Notes: generated from the letters alone by a model not told the origin. 64,000 bases of DNA from Pseudomonas viridiflava (GCF_900602065.1 NZ_UWFN01000285.1:1-64000); one strand, 5' to 3'; positions 8,112 to 17,056 are shown, counted from the first letter of the stretch. A program made the numbers and translations.

Positions 8112-8660
8112 CTATAAATCGTCGAGCTGCGGGAATTGACTGGCGATCTTTTCGCCTGTGAAATTCGCGACCCAGCCTTCAGGATTGTTGAACAGACGAA
8201 TCGCCACGAAATGCGGATTCTCGCCCATGTCGAACCAGTGTGGAGTGCCCGCGGGTACTGAAATCAGGTCATTCTTTTCGCACAGTACGGCGTAGACATA
8301 CTCACCGATGTGCAATGTGAACAAACCCCGCCCGGCGACGAAGAAACGCACTTCATCTTCGGAGTGCCGATGTTCATCGAGGAACTTGGCACGTAATTCG
8401 GCTTTTTGCGGGTGATCGCTGTTGAGGCTGATGACGTCAACAGTGACATAACCGCGCTCGGTCATGAGCCGGTCAATTTGCACACGATAGGCGCTGATCA
8501 CTTCTTCCTGGCTGGCACCCGGGGTAATCGGCGTAGCGGCCTGCCAGCGGTCAAAGCCCACGCCATGCTCGGCCAGGGTCGAAGCGATATCTTCGACATG
8601 GGTCAGGACTTTATGTGGCTGCTCAGGGCTGGACTGGTGATAAACATACAGGCTGCTCAT
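8112..8660 (-). CDS. mtnD: Acireductone dioxygenase
   Basis: 182 residues, a cupin enzyme. With bound iron it cleaves the acireductone to the 2-oxo acid precursor of methionine plus formate; with nickel the family makes an off-pathway product. The metal ligands expected for the family are present: His97, His99 and Glu103 in the His-Arg-His-Ser-Glu-Asp-Glu segment, and His141 in Thr-Pro-His-Trp-Phe. It lies between mtnB (71 bases upstream) and mtnC, consistent with consecutive steps in recycling methylthioadenosine. Confidence 0.95.
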   Translation of the reverse strand: MSSLYVYHQSSPEQPHKVLTHVEDIASTLAEHGVGFDRWQAATPITPGASQEEVISAYRVQIDRLMTERGYVTVDVISLNSDHPQKAELRAKFLDEHRHSEDEVRFFVAGRGLFTLHIGEYVYAVLCEKNDLISVPAGTPHWFDMGENPHFVAIRLFNNPEGWVANFTGEKIASQFPQLDDL

Positions 8661-8731
8661 GGCTGCGCTCCTCGGCTCGGTTCGGTTTGTCCCGCGACTT
8701 TTACAGGTCGCTCGGGCTGAATGCTAAAACG

Positions 8732-9346
8732 TTATCGGTTCAGTATGGCCAGGGTCTTGAGTTCGCATTCAAAGAGAAACTCAAACGCCTCGATTTGCCG
8801 CAGCGCATCGCTCATCTTCGCGCCCCAGGTATATAAACCATGGCCGCGAATCAGGTAACCGGCGCAATCGGGATGCGCATCTAGCCAGGGCTGCACTTTA
8901 GCCGCCAGACGCGCGATGTCCTGATCGTTGTCGAAGATGGGCACCACGACCCGTGATTCATGCGTGACAACGCCACTGAACGCTTTCTGCAGTTCGTAAT
9001 CTTCGAAGACCAGGTGATCTGCCTCGGTCAGACGAGAGAGAACGGTCGCGTTGACCGAATGAGTGTGCAGTACGGCCCCCACCTCCGGCTTGCAGCGGTA
9101 GAGTTGCGTGTGCAGCAAGGTTTCCGCCGAAGGTTTTTTCCCCGGCTCCAGGCTATTGCCGTCAAGATCGGTGGCCAGGACGTCGTCGATGCCCAGCTGC
9201 CCTTTGTGCTTGCCAGAGACGGTCAGCAATACCTCGCTGGCTGACAGCCGCGCCGAATAGTTACTGCTGGTGGCGGGAGACCAGCCGCGACCGTATAGAA
9301 AACGTCCGGCGTCGATAATTGCCTGACTCAATTGTTCGCGGCTCAT
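8732..9346 (-). CDS. mtnB: Methylthioribulose-1-phosphate dehydratase
   Basis: 204 residues, class II aldolase fold. It removes water from 5-methylthioribulose 1-phosphate. Zinc-binding histidines are seen in Leu-His-Thr-His (His94 and His96) and in the Arg-Gly-His-Gly-Leu-Tyr-Thr-Trp-Gly segment near residue 169. Its ATG overlaps the stop of the MFS gene by 4 bases, so the two are translationally coupled. The earlier enzymes of the pathway (MtnP or MtnN, MtnA) are not in this window. Confidence 0.93.
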   Translation of the reverse strand: MSREQLSQAIIDAGRFLYGRGWSPATSSNYSARLSASEVLLTVSGKHKGQLGIDDVLATDLDGNSLEPGKKPSAETLLHTQLYRCKPEVGAVLHTHSVNATVLSRLTEADHLVFEDYELQKAFSGVVTHESRVVVPIFDNDQDIARLAAKVQPWLDAHPDCAGYLIRGHGLYTWGAKMSDALRQIEAFEFLFECELKTLAILNR

Positions 9347-10536
9347 GCCCGCTCCTCTTTCATTCGTGTAGCCGCCATGACGGCAGCGGCCAATGCCGCG
9401 ACACTGGCGATGGTAAATGTCCAGCCGGCACCAAGGAAGTTCCAGGTGTAGCCGGAGTAAAGCGCCCCCAATGCACCGCCCGTACCGGCCAGCGCCGCGT
9501 ACAGCGCTTGCCCCTGGCCTTGTTGCTGCGGGCCGAAGCTACGTTGCACGAAGTGGATGGCAGACGCGTGAAAGCTGCCGAATGTGGCGGCATGCAGCAA
9601 TTGGGCAAAGAGCAGCACTGACAGATGGTCGGCAAAATTGCCCAACAGTAACCAGCGCAACGAGGCCAACAGAAAACTGACCAGTAATACCTGGCGCACC
9701 GAGAAGCGTTGCAATACCCGGCTCATGGCCATGAACATCAATACTTCAGCAACCACGCCGACCGCCCAGAGCCCCCCGATCAATCCGCGACCGTAACCTA
9801 GCTGGTCCAGGTGCAGGGTCAGGAAGGTGTTATACGGGCCGTGACTCAATTGCATCAACCCGACGCAGGCATAGAAAGCCAGTACTCCTGGCTGCCTCAG
9901 TTGCCGGAAAAAACCACCCGTTTCCGGATGAGTCGTCGACACGACGGGGTGCGCATTGGGCACCCACCAACTGCTGATGACAATCCCGAAAATGATTGCT
10001 ACCAGCACATAAGGGAAATAGTCGAGGCTCAACCACTCGAATAAACGCCCCACGCCGACTACGGTAAGAATAAAACCGATGGAGCCCCACAACCGAATCT
10101 GGCTGTAGCGGGACGTCTGGCCTCGCAAATGCGCCAGGGTAATGACTTCGAATTGCGGCAGGATTGCGTGCCAGAAGAAGGCGTGCAGCGCCATGACCAT
10201 CGCCAGCCAAGCATAGCTTTGCTCAACCAGAATCAAGGAAAAAGCGAGCAATCCACAGATGGCGCCCAAGCGCACGATGATCAGACGACGCCCGGTGTGA
10301 TCCCCCAGCCAACCCCAGAGATTGGGCGCAATACAGCGCATCAGCATCGGGATCGCCACCAGCTCACCGATTCTCGCGCTGGAAAACCCGAGATGACTGA
10401 AATACAACGGCAGAAACGGTGCTGTGGAGCCCAGTAAAGCGAAGTAAAACACGTAAAAACTGGACAGCCGCCAATAAGGCAGCTGTCCAGCGGGGGGATG
10501 CGTCACGTCAGTTGGCCCTGGCAGCTGCAACGCCAT
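9343..10536 (-). CDS. MFS transporter (HcaT-like, 12 membrane segments)
   Basis: 397 residues with about 12 hydrophobic helices. The N-terminal Tyr-Trp-Arg-Leu-Ser-Ser-Phe-Tyr segment and the loop motif Gly-Trp-Leu-Gly-Asp-His-Thr-Gly-Arg-Arg are typical of the small MFS branch that includes 3-phenylpropionate carriers and nucleoside transporters. It starts 6 bases below the aroC stop and overlaps mtnB by 4 bases, so it is placed in one transcript with aroC and the mtn genes. A link with methylthio-sugar or nucleoside uptake is suggested by position only; the substrate is not evident. Confidence 0.85.
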   Translation of the reverse strand: MALQLPGPTDVTHPPAGQLPYWRLSSFYVFYFALLGSTAPFLPLYFSHLGFSSARIGELVAIPMLMRCIAPNLWGWLGDHTGRRLIIVRLGAICGLLAFSLILVEQSYAWLAMVMALHAFFWHAILPQFEVITLAHLRGQTSRYSQIRLWGSIGFILTVVGVGRLFEWLSLDYFPYVLVAIIFGIVISSWWVPNAHPVVSTTHPETGGFFRQLRQPGVLAFYACVGLMQLSHGPYNTFLTLHLDQLGYGRGLIGGLWAVGVVAEVLMFMAMSRVLQRFSVRQVLLVSFLLASLRWLLLGNFADHLSVLLFAQLLHAATFGSFHASAIHFVQRSFGPQQQGQGQALYAALAGTGGALGALYSGYTWNFLGAGWTFTIASVAALAAAVMAATRMKEERA

Positions 10537-10542
10537 CGGGCA

Positions 10543-11634
10543 TTACAGCTGACCCAGCACGGGCGTTGTCACCTGCACATCGGCATTCTGACCGCGATGG
10601 CGCAGAAGATGATCCAACAGCACGATGGCCATCATTGCTTCGGCAATCGGTGTGGCGCGGATGCCTACGCAAGGGTCATGACGCCCTTTGGTGATCACAT
10701 CCACCGGATTGCCGTGCACATCGATCGAGTGGCCTGGCGTAGTGATGCTGGAGGTCGGCTTGAGAGCCAGGTGCGCAACAATGGGCTGCCCCGATGAAAT
10801 ACCGCCGAGAATCCCGCCCGAATTGTTCGAGGTGAAACCTGCGGGGGTCAACTCGTCACGATGCTCGGTGCCACGCTGCGCAACGCTGGCGAAACCGGCG
10901 CCGATTTCCACGCCCTTGACCGCGTTGATGCTCATCAGCGCGTGAGCCAGTTCGGCGTCCAGACGGTCGAATATCGGCTCGCCCAGACCGGGCATCACAC
11001 CTTCGGCAACAACGGTGATCTTCGCGCCGACCGAATCCTGGTCGCGGCGTAGCTGGTCCATGTAGGCTTCCAGCTCCGCAACCTTGTCTGGATCGGGACA
11101 GAAGAACGCGTTTTGCTCAACCGAATCCCAGGTCTTGAAAGGAATTTCAATCGGTCCCAGTTGGCTCATGTAGCCGCGGACCACGATGCCCATCTTCGCC
11201 AGATACTTTTTGGCGATAGCCCCGGCGGCAACGCGCATGGCCGTTTCCCGCGCAGAACTGCGACCGCCGCCGCGATAATCGCGAACACCGTATTTATGGT
11301 GGTAGGTGTAATCGGCATGCGCTGGACGGAACTGGTCCTGGATCGCCGAATAGTCCTTGGACTTCTGATCGGTGTTACGAATCAGCAGGCCAATCGAGGT
11401 GCCGGTGGTTTTGCCTTCGAACACGCCGGAGAGGATTTCCACCTCATCGGCTTCCTGACGCTGGGTCGTGTGCCGACTGGTGCCAGGCTTGCGCCGATCC
11501 AGATCAACTTGCAGGTCCTGCAGCGACAGCTCAAGGCCCGGCGGGCAGCCGTCAACGATGGCAACCAGCGCCGGACCATGGCTTTCGCCAGCAGTGGTGA
11601 CAGTGAACAGCTTGCCGAAGGTGTTGCCGGACAT
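10543..11634 (-). CDS. aroC: Chorismate synthase
   Basis: 363 residues. It makes chorismate from 5-enolpyruvylshikimate 3-phosphate with reduced FMN, the last common step of aromatic amino acid synthesis. Signatures are Gly-Glu-Ser-His-Gly near the start, Gly-Gly-Gly-Arg-Ser-Ser-Ala-Arg-Glu-Thr in the middle, and Arg-His-Asp-Pro-Cys-Val-Gly near the end. The frame is open to 11775, but the start at 11634 (MSGNTFGK) matches the family. The MFS gene begins 6 bases after its stop. It is divergent from the hydrolase at 11778. Confidence 0.97.
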   Translation of the reverse strand: MSGNTFGKLFTVTTAGESHGPALVAIVDGCPPGLELSLQDLQVDLDRRKPGTSRHTTQRQEADEVEILSGVFEGKTTGTSIGLLIRNTDQKSKDYSAIQDQFRPAHADYTYHHKYGVRDYRGGGRSSARETAMRVAAGAIAKKYLAKMGIVVRGYMSQLGPIEIPFKTWDSVEQNAFFCPDPDKVAELEAYMDQLRRDQDSVGAKITVVAEGVMPGLGEPIFDRLDAELAHALMSINAVKGVEIGAGFASVAQRGTEHRDELTPAGFTSNNSGGILGGISSGQPIVAHLALKPTSSITTPGHSIDVHGNPVDVITKGRHDPCVGIRATPIAEAMMAIVLLDHLLRHRGQNADVQVTTPVLGQL

Positions 11635-11777
11635 GCGGACGCTCCGATAAATCAGCGAAAAAACCAGATCGATAAAAACAGACCCGCCAGTATACGCAGG
11701 CTGCTCGCGTAGTTCATCCTCGAACCTTATTCGTCTGGCCGCGTCCAATCGGCATCCCATCAGATAGTGGCCCAACG

Positions 11778-12737
11778 ATGCTACGCGTTATCGCTTTGAT
11801 TCTTCCCCTGCTCACCGGGCTTGCTCACGCGGCCACTCCGTCAGTCCTGCAGCGCCCCATCGTCCTGCAAACTCCGACAGGCGAGTTGGCAGGTACCTTG
11901 TTGCTGCCCAGATCCAACGCCCCGGTGCCGGTGGTATTGATCATTGCCGGCTCCGGCCCTACCGATCGTGATGGCAACAACCCGGACGGCGGGCGCAACG
12001 ACAGCATGAAACGGCTGGCGCGCATCCTCGCCAAACACAACATCGCCAGCGTGCGCTACGACAAGCGAGGTGTCGCCGCCAGCAAGGCCGCAACACCTGA
12101 CGAGCGCAATCTGAGCATTGAAGCCTACGTTGCCGACGCCGAGGCGTGGGGCCAGAAACTCAAGGCCGACCCGCGCCTGGGTCAATTGATCCTGCTGGGC
12201 CATAGCGAAGGCGCGCTGGTCGCGTCCCTGGCCGCTGAAAAAGCCGGGGCCGCTGCGGTGATATCAGTAGCAGGGACCGGGCGCCCGGTGGACGAAGTAT
12301 TGCGTGAACAGTTGCAATACCGTTTGCCGCCACCTTTGTTGCAGCGCAGCAATCAATTGATTGATGAAATAAAGGCCGGCAAGACCGACAACGACGTGCC
12401 CGCCGAACTGGAAGTTGTATTCCGCCCCAGCGTTCAGCCGTATCTGATTTCACTGTTCCGGCAAAACCCTGCCGCCGCATTCGGCAAACTGCAGGTCCCC
12501 GCACTGATCGTGCAGGGTCGCCATGACATTCAGGTGGGTGTCGGTGACGCAGAGTTATTGAAGAAGGCCAAACCCGATGCCGAGCTGGCCTTGATCGAGG
12601 GCATGAATCACGTCTTGCGCATCGTGCCGAACGACATCAAACGTCAGTTGGCGTCTTACAAGAATCCGCAGCTCCCTCTGTCGAGTGAGCTTTCCACTCG
12701 AATTCTGCGCTTTATCGAAGCGGTGCCTGCGGCGTGA
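11778..12737 (+). CDS. Exported alpha/beta-hydrolase (esterase/peptidase S33-like)
   Basis: 319 residues with a signal peptide ending near Ala-His-Ala (residue 18), so it is probably periplasmic. The fold is alpha/beta-hydrolase: an oxyanion region Gly-Ser-Gly-Pro-Thr-Asp-Arg-Asp-Gly near residue 60, nucleophile elbow Gly-His-Ser-Glu-Gly-Ala with Ser143, an acid in Gly-Arg-His-Asp, and a histidine in Gly-Met-Asn-His. This is the pattern of periplasmic serine aminopeptidase/acyl-esterase-like proteins; the substrate cannot be told. It is divergent from aroC and followed by the tail-anchored gene at 12856. Confidence 0.85.
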   Translation: MLRVIALILPLLTGLAHAATPSVLQRPIVLQTPTGELAGTLLLPRSNAPVPVVLIIAGSGPTDRDGNNPDGGRNDSMKRLARILAKHNIASVRYDKRGVAASKAATPDERNLSIEAYVADAEAWGQKLKADPRLGQLILLGHSEGALVASLAAEKAGAAAVISVAGTGRPVDEVLREQLQYRLPPPLLQRSNQLIDEIKAGKTDNDVPAELEVVFRPSVQPYLISLFRQNPAAAFGKLQVPALIVQGRHDIQVGVGDAELLKKAKPDAELALIEGMNHVLRIVPNDIKRQLASYKNPQLPLSSELSTRILRFIEAVPAA

Positions 12738-12855
12738 TCAAGGAAATTTGACGTCAGGAAATCATGGAGACCCTTCAGGACTCGTAAAAACGGCCGATAG
12801 GGATTTGCTGGCGCTGTGTTTGCTGCACAGGGTCAAGGACAGGATTGCCGTAAAC

Positions 12856-13659
12856 ATGACAGAAACAACCGCGCTACCCAAAACCACTGAAGATACCGAA
12901 GTCGCTGAAGCGCAAGCTTCAGCGCCTGCGCAACTGTGGGACGACGTCAAGCCAGAACACTTTTTGATGCTGCGTCTGGCCCCGCTGCAGACCGATCGTG
13001 CTACGGGCGGCCGTCCGCTGCGCTTTGTGCAGTTTGGCCGTGCCGAACGTCACAGCAAGGAAGTGAGCCTGCTGCGCCTGAACATCCAGTTGCCCGGGCA
13101 ACGGGTGCGTCGCGAGCAGAACCATCTGGACGTCTGGGTGGATCATGAAAAGCATATCGTGCGCTTCGGCCCGGATTCAGGCTTGCAGATCGAACCGTGG
13201 AACCGGGGTATCGGACGCTTTCTGATCGCTCAAGGCATCCACTGGGCACAGAAAAAATGGTCGGGTTACAAGGTCGAAACCTTCGCTCTACCCAGTAAGG
13301 ACGGCCTGAACGAAGACACTCGCCTGCGTCGCGACCACTTTCTGAAGACTCAGGGCTTCGAAGTCGCCTACGCCGACGCGCAGCACATGAAAGGCAGCTT
13401 CAAGGAAGTCCAGGTGGGCAACCTGCACAGCACCTGGAATAACGACAAGATTCAGATTATCGAGATTCTCGAAGCATCACAGATGCTCGAAAACGCCGAG
13501 AAAAAAATGATCGAGCAAGAAGTGTTGATCCGTCAGCACGAGGATCGGGTCGGCAAGTACAAGCGTGAAGACAGCGGCTTGCGCTTCACCATCGCCTGCC
13601 TGGTAACGTTTGCAGTCTTCCAGGCCGGATTGTTGATCTGGATTGCAACGCACCGCTAA
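12856..13659 (+). CDS. Tail-anchored protein with a GNAT-like core
   Basis: 267 residues. The start at ATG 12856 is chosen over in-frame upstream starts because those would overlap the hydrolase gene. The middle (about 85-185) reads like an acetyltransferase of the GNAT fold: a Gly-Ile-Gly-Arg-Phe-Leu-Ile turn and helix, a strand, then Arg-Arg-Asp-His-Phe-Leu-Xaa-Xaa-Xaa-Gly-Phe-Glu-Val. A charged coiled-coil-like stretch (about 200-235) leads to one C-terminal membrane helix (about 244-263), leaving the bulk in the cytoplasm. The acetyl-CoA loop is degenerate, so activity is doubtful. I do not recognise a named family; the GNAT reading is my inference. Confidence 0.75.
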   Translation: MTETTALPKTTEDTEVAEAQASAPAQLWDDVKPEHFLMLRLAPLQTDRATGGRPLRFVQFGRAERHSKEVSLLRLNIQLPGQRVRREQNHLDVWVDHEKHIVRFGPDSGLQIEPWNRGIGRFLIAQGIHWAQKKWSGYKVETFALPSKDGLNEDTRLRRDHFLKTQGFEVAYADAQHMKGSFKEVQVGNLHSTWNNDKIQIIEILEASQMLENAEKKMIEQEVLIRQHEDRVGKYKREDSGLRFTIACLVTFAVFQAGLLIWIATHR

Positions 13660-13670
13660 TCTTCAAACCG

Positions 13671-13693
13671 AAGGCGCTCATCGCGAGCGCCTT
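13671..13693. terminator. Bidirectional hairpin between convergent genes
   Basis: A 9-base perfect stem (13671-13679 with 13685-13693) with a 5-base loop lies between the stops of the genes ending at 13659 (plus) and 13707 (minus). T-rich bases follow on the plus side only loosely. Confidence 0.65.
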
Positions 13694-13706
13694 CTGTCTT
13701 GATCAA

Positions 13707-14615
13707 TCAGACCCGTGATTCAAACAGTGCCTGATGCTCGCGACACTGGGCAGCACTGAGCATGAACACGCCGTGGCCGCCGCGCAGGAAATCCAGCCAG
13801 GCAAATTCAACTTCCGGGTACAGCGCCTGGACGTGAACCTGGCTGTTGCCCACTTCAACGATCAATAGACCCTTCTCGGTCAGATGATTTGCCGCCTGGC
13901 TCAACATCCGCCGTACCAGATTCAGACCGTCACTGCCGCAGGCCAGGGCCAGTTCCGGCTCGTGCTGGTACTCATCCGGCATGTCTGCGAAATCTTCGGA
14001 ATCAACATAAGGCGGATTGGAGACGATCAGGTCAAAGCGCTGACCTGGCAGACCGTCAAAGCCATCGCCCTGAACGGTGTAGACACGCTGATCCACCCCG
14101 TGGCGCTCGATGTTCTGGTTGGCAACTTCCAACGCTTCGAAAGACAGATCGGCCAATACCACTTCGGCTTCTGGAAACTCGTCAGCGCAAGCAATACCGA
14201 TGCAACCGGATCCCGTGCACAAGTCGAGAATGCGTGCCGGCTCATCCGCCAGCCAAGGCGCGAAGTGGTTTTCAATCAGCTCGGCAATCGGTGAGCGCGG
14301 GATCAATACCCGTTCATCAACGATGAACGACATGCCGCAGAACCACGCCTCGCCCAACAAGTAAGGGGTTGGCACACGCCCGTCAATACGGCGTGCAATC
14401 AAACGCTGCAGCTCGGAGATTTCATCAAGCTCCAGACGGCAATCCAGATAGCTGTCGGCAATTTCCCAAGGCAGATGGAGTGCACCCAGAACCAACTGGC
14501 GCGCCTCGTCCCAGGCGTTATCGGTGCCATGTCCGAAAAACAGGTCTTCTTCGTGAAAGCGACTGACCGCCCAACGGATATGGTCGCGCACAGTGCGCAA
14601 GCGGGATGTGATCAC
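13707..14615 (-). CDS. prmB: Ribosomal protein L3 N5-glutamine methyltransferase
   Basis: 302 residues. The enzyme methylates a glutamine in ribosomal protein L3 using S-adenosylmethionine. The catalytic Asn-Pro-Pro-Tyr motif is at about residues 196-199, and the SAM loop Leu-Asp-Leu-Cys-Thr-Gly-Ser-Gly-Cys-Ile-Gly lies near residue 135. The N-terminal helical domain with the His-Gly-Thr-Asn-Ala-Trp-Asp-Glu segment is typical of PrmB rather than PrmC. Position near aroC is common in Pseudomonas. Confidence 0.95.
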   Translation of the reverse strand: MITSRLRTVRDHIRWAVSRFHEEDLFFGHGTDNAWDEARQLVLGALHLPWEIADSYLDCRLELDEISELQRLIARRIDGRVPTPYLLGEAWFCGMSFIVDERVLIPRSPIAELIENHFAPWLADEPARILDLCTGSGCIGIACADEFPEAEVVLADLSFEALEVANQNIERHGVDQRVYTVQGDGFDGLPGQRFDLIVSNPPYVDSEDFADMPDEYQHEPELALACGSDGLNLVRRMLSQAANHLTEKGLLIVEVGNSQVHVQALYPEVEFAWLDFLRGGHGVFMLSAAQCREHQALFESRV

Positions 14616-14875
14616 TGGGGCAAGCTCCTTGGAATACGTCTTGAGATTCTAGCAGCCATGACCGTAACACACGATGCCCGAGTGCCATTACTGACCTGCC
14701 TCACGTTCGACGATGGTTTTGAATACGCAGCTTTTTAATCAAGGCATAATGCTGGCCGCCGAGAAACATCTATGCCGCTAAAGGCCAGAGAAACCGGAGC
14801 TTCTCATCGCCGCCATTCCCAGAACCGCTCAAGCGGAGGAGAATGTCGCAAAAGCCCCACACAAAGGAGCCCCAG

Positions 14876-15466
14876 ATGTCCGATCCAAAGACCATGTTTC
14901 AACTCAGCGGCCGTGGCTATGCAGCGGCCACTTTGAGCAATGCCACGCTGATCATTATCGATGCACAAAAAGAATACCTCAGTGGTCCGCTGGCTCTGAC
15001 CGGCGTGAATGAGGCGGCAGCCAATATCTACAAACTGGTCAGCGCAGCTCGCGCGGGTAAGAACCCGATTGTGCACATCCGCCACCTCGGTACTGTGGGC
15101 GGCCTGTTCGACCCTCAAGGTGAGCGCGGTGAATTCATGCCCGACCTGAAGCCACTCGAAGGTGAACAGGTGGTTGAAAAACGCCTGCCAAACGCCTTCA
15201 ACGGCACCGGGCTCGACGATTTGCTGCAAAGCCTTGGTCATCTGGACCTTATTGTCTGCGGCTTCATGAGCCACTCAAGCATCAGCACCACGGTGCGTGC
15301 GGCAAAGGATTATGGCTATCGCTGCACCCTGGTAGACGATGCCTGTGCGACGCGCGACCTGCCAAGCCCGGATGGTGTCGTGAGCGCACATATCGTTCAT
15401 CGCACTGAAATGGCGATCATGAACGATAACTTCGCGACGCTTGCCCTTACCAAAGACCTGATCTGA
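14876..15466 (+). CDS. Isochorismatase-fold hydrolase with serine at the cysteine position
   Basis: 196 residues. Start ATG 14876 has AAGGAG 7 bases upstream; an ATG at 14843 also follows a GGAGG but with too short a gap. The isochorismatase/nicotinamidase fold is clear: Asp29 in Ile-Ile-Asp-Ala-Gln, Lys102 and the Gly-Phe-Met-Ser-His-Ser-Ser-Ile-Ser-Thr-Thr-Val-Arg segment. In the cysteine hydrolases the nucleophilic Cys follows six residues after that Gly; here it is Ser135. True isochorismatases also lack the cysteine, so this could be a vinyl-ether hydrolase or an altered enzyme. Cys128 is nearby but one strand earlier. It is a single gene. Confidence 0.85.
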   Translation: MSDPKTMFQLSGRGYAAATLSNATLIIIDAQKEYLSGPLALTGVNEAAANIYKLVSAARAGKNPIVHIRHLGTVGGLFDPQGERGEFMPDLKPLEGEQVVEKRLPNAFNGTGLDDLLQSLGHLDLIVCGFMSHSSISTTVRAAKDYGYRCTLVDDACATRDLPSPDGVVSAHIVHRTEMAIMNDNFATLALTKDLI

Positions 15467-15698
15467 ATCGCTGCACCTCTTGAATTATCTGCCCTGCCCG
15501 GCTACGAGCATGATCGCTCAATGCCGGACTGCCCCACGTCTGGCTGCCTGTCCATAGCTGTGTCGTTTGCGCGGTCATGTGACGCTGTTCACATTACCGC
15601 CTATCCATTAATACCCACCATTTGCCTCCGATTCCCTGACTGGGGGAACCCGCTGACGCTTATCCGGGTCAGACCCCGATACTCTGGAGGAAATCAGA

Positions 15699-16019
15699 AT
15701 GAAAGTATCCGACGGTTTTGATGCCCGTCGCCTGCGTCCAAAAGGATCGGGGAGTTGGGGCGTCCGCATTGGTTCAGCCATTGCTGCCCTGTTGGCGACT
15801 TTCGGCGTGTTGCTGGCGATGGCAGGTGTTTCCAGCCTGATCGGCCACCCTCAAGCGCTGGGTGAACTCAACGCCAGCCCGCTTGGCGCAGCATTGGTTG
15901 TGTTTGCAGGGCTATTGGTCCTCTATTCAGGCGTCTGGCTATGGCGCCGGTGCCGACTGGGCCGACGCCGCAGGAATGGGCTGAACATGTCACCGCATTT
16001 GATGAAGAAGCATGACTGA
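15699..16019 (+). CDS. Small membrane protein, two helices
   Basis: 106 residues with hydrophobic segments at about 25-47 and 63-84 and a basic C-terminal tail (an Arg-Arg-Cys-Arg-Leu-Gly-Arg-Arg-Arg-Arg cluster). A good ribosome site (GGAGG) precedes ATG 15699. I do not recognise a family. Its neighbours point to no pathway. Confidence 0.65.
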   Translation: MKVSDGFDARRLRPKGSGSWGVRIGSAIAALLATFGVLLAMAGVSSLIGHPQALGELNASPLGAALVVFAGLLVLYSGVWLWRRCRLGRRRRNGLNMSPHLMKKHD

Positions 16020-16114
16020 TATGCCGTGCATGTGATGTCGTGTGACCTATATCGGGATCACACCAGCGCTCCCACCGCGACTTGGTTAAACTAGCCTCCT
16101 TCGCGGAGGCTGAC

Positions 16115-16672
16115 ATGCAAGACGACGACTTTTCCCTGTTCAAAAACGAGTTACGCGGCGTCAAGCCCATCAAGCAAGAATATGCCGATGTAGGCAAACC
16201 GAAAACCGACCGCAAACTCCTGGCCAAATTGCGCCAGTCCGCCACTGTGCGCACCGACTCAACAAGAGTCGACGGATTGTCTGATCAGTTCGTGATCGAT
16301 GTCGGACCAGAGGATGTACTCAGCTGGTCGCGCGATGGCGTTCAGGAAGGCCAGATGCGCAAGCTGAAGCTTGGCCAGATCAGCTTCGAAGGCAGCCTGG
16401 ACCTGCACGGCATGACCGTTGAGGTCGCACGGGAAACCTTGTGGGAGTTTCTTGCAGAAGCGACCAAACTGGAAATCCGCTGCGTGCGCGTTACCCATGG
16501 CAAGGCAGTGCGCCTGGATGGCAAGAGGCCGATGATCAAAAGCCACGTCAACACGTGGTTGCGCCAACACGCGCAAGTGTTGGGCTTCTGCTCGTGCCAG
16601 GCTAAACATGGCGGCGCAGGTGCAGTGTACGTCATGCTCAAACGGACCATGATGGAGGGCCGCGACGAATAG
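16115..16672 (+). CDS. Smr domain protein
   Basis: 185 residues. ATG 16115 is chosen because GGAGG lies just upstream; the longer frame from 16082 has none. The N-terminal 85 residues are charged and linker-like. The C-terminal Smr domain (about 90-180) carries the Leu-Asp-Leu-His-Gly-Met motif and the Val-Thr-His-Gly-Lys motif, then the Lys-Ser-His-Val-Asn-Xaa-Trp-Leu and Lys-His-Gly-Gly-Ala-Gly-Ala segments. Stand-alone Smr proteins are nucleases; SmrB of E. coli cuts mRNA on collided ribosomes, and this protein has similar architecture, but whether it does the same is not shown. It lies upstream of folE on the same strand, with the TA module between. Confidence 0.88.
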   Translation: MQDDDFSLFKNELRGVKPIKQEYADVGKPKTDRKLLAKLRQSATVRTDSTRVDGLSDQFVIDVGPEDVLSWSRDGVQEGQMRKLKLGQISFEGSLDLHGMTVEVARETLWEFLAEATKLEIRCVRVTHGKAVRLDGKRPMIKSHVNTWLRQHAQVLGFCSCQAKHGGAGAVYVMLKRTMMEGRDE

Positions 16673-16703
16673 TCCGTCGCAGCCCGAATCAACCCAGAGG
16701 GCG

Positions 16704-16892
16704 TTACGCACGCCCGCCAGGGCCGCCACCGCCTGGACCACCGCGGTCACCACCTTCGTAGTGACCGCCGCCATGCCCACCCCCGCCTCCATGCCCGCCG
16801 GGTCCGCCTGGACCCCAGAACGGCCAACAGCCTGAAACTGCAGACAGCACTGCAACCACCATTGCCACTTTCAACATTCGACCAGACATCAA
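16704..16892 (-). CDS. Small glycine/histidine-rich lipoprotein
   Basis: 62 residues. A signal peptide ends in Val-Ser-Gly-Cys (Cys22), giving a mature lipoprotein of about 41 residues made mostly of Gly, Pro, His and Arg in short repeats (Gly-Gly-Pro-Gly-Gly, Gly-His-Gly-Gly-Gly). Such low-complexity tails are flexible and could bind metal through histidines, but nothing is established. It faces away from the toxin-antitoxin genes. Confidence 0.65.
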   Translation of the reverse strand: MMSGRMLKVAMVVAVLSAVSGCWPFWGPGGPGGHGGGGGHGGGHYEGGDRGGPGGGGPGGRA

Positions 16893-16989
16893 TTCACTCT
16901 CTCATGCGACAGGTACTTGTTACCTGCTCATTCAGACATTGCGAGGGGTGTTAAGTCTGTAGCGGGTTGGTGAGGGCCTGGTAAGGAAA

Positions 16990-17003
16990 TAGATACATAT
17001 CTA
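16990..17003. promoter_or_regulatory. Inverted repeat upstream of the toxin-antitoxin promoter
   Basis: TAGATA (16990-16995) and TATCTA (16998-17003) form a perfect 6-base inverted repeat with a 2-base centre, about 55 bases above the candidate -35 box. It could be a second operator; function is unknown. Confidence 0.3.
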
Positions 17004-17056
17004 TCGCTTGAAAACAGGTGCCGCTGGGTAGAGTGCCCAAGTCGATGCTCCCGCGA

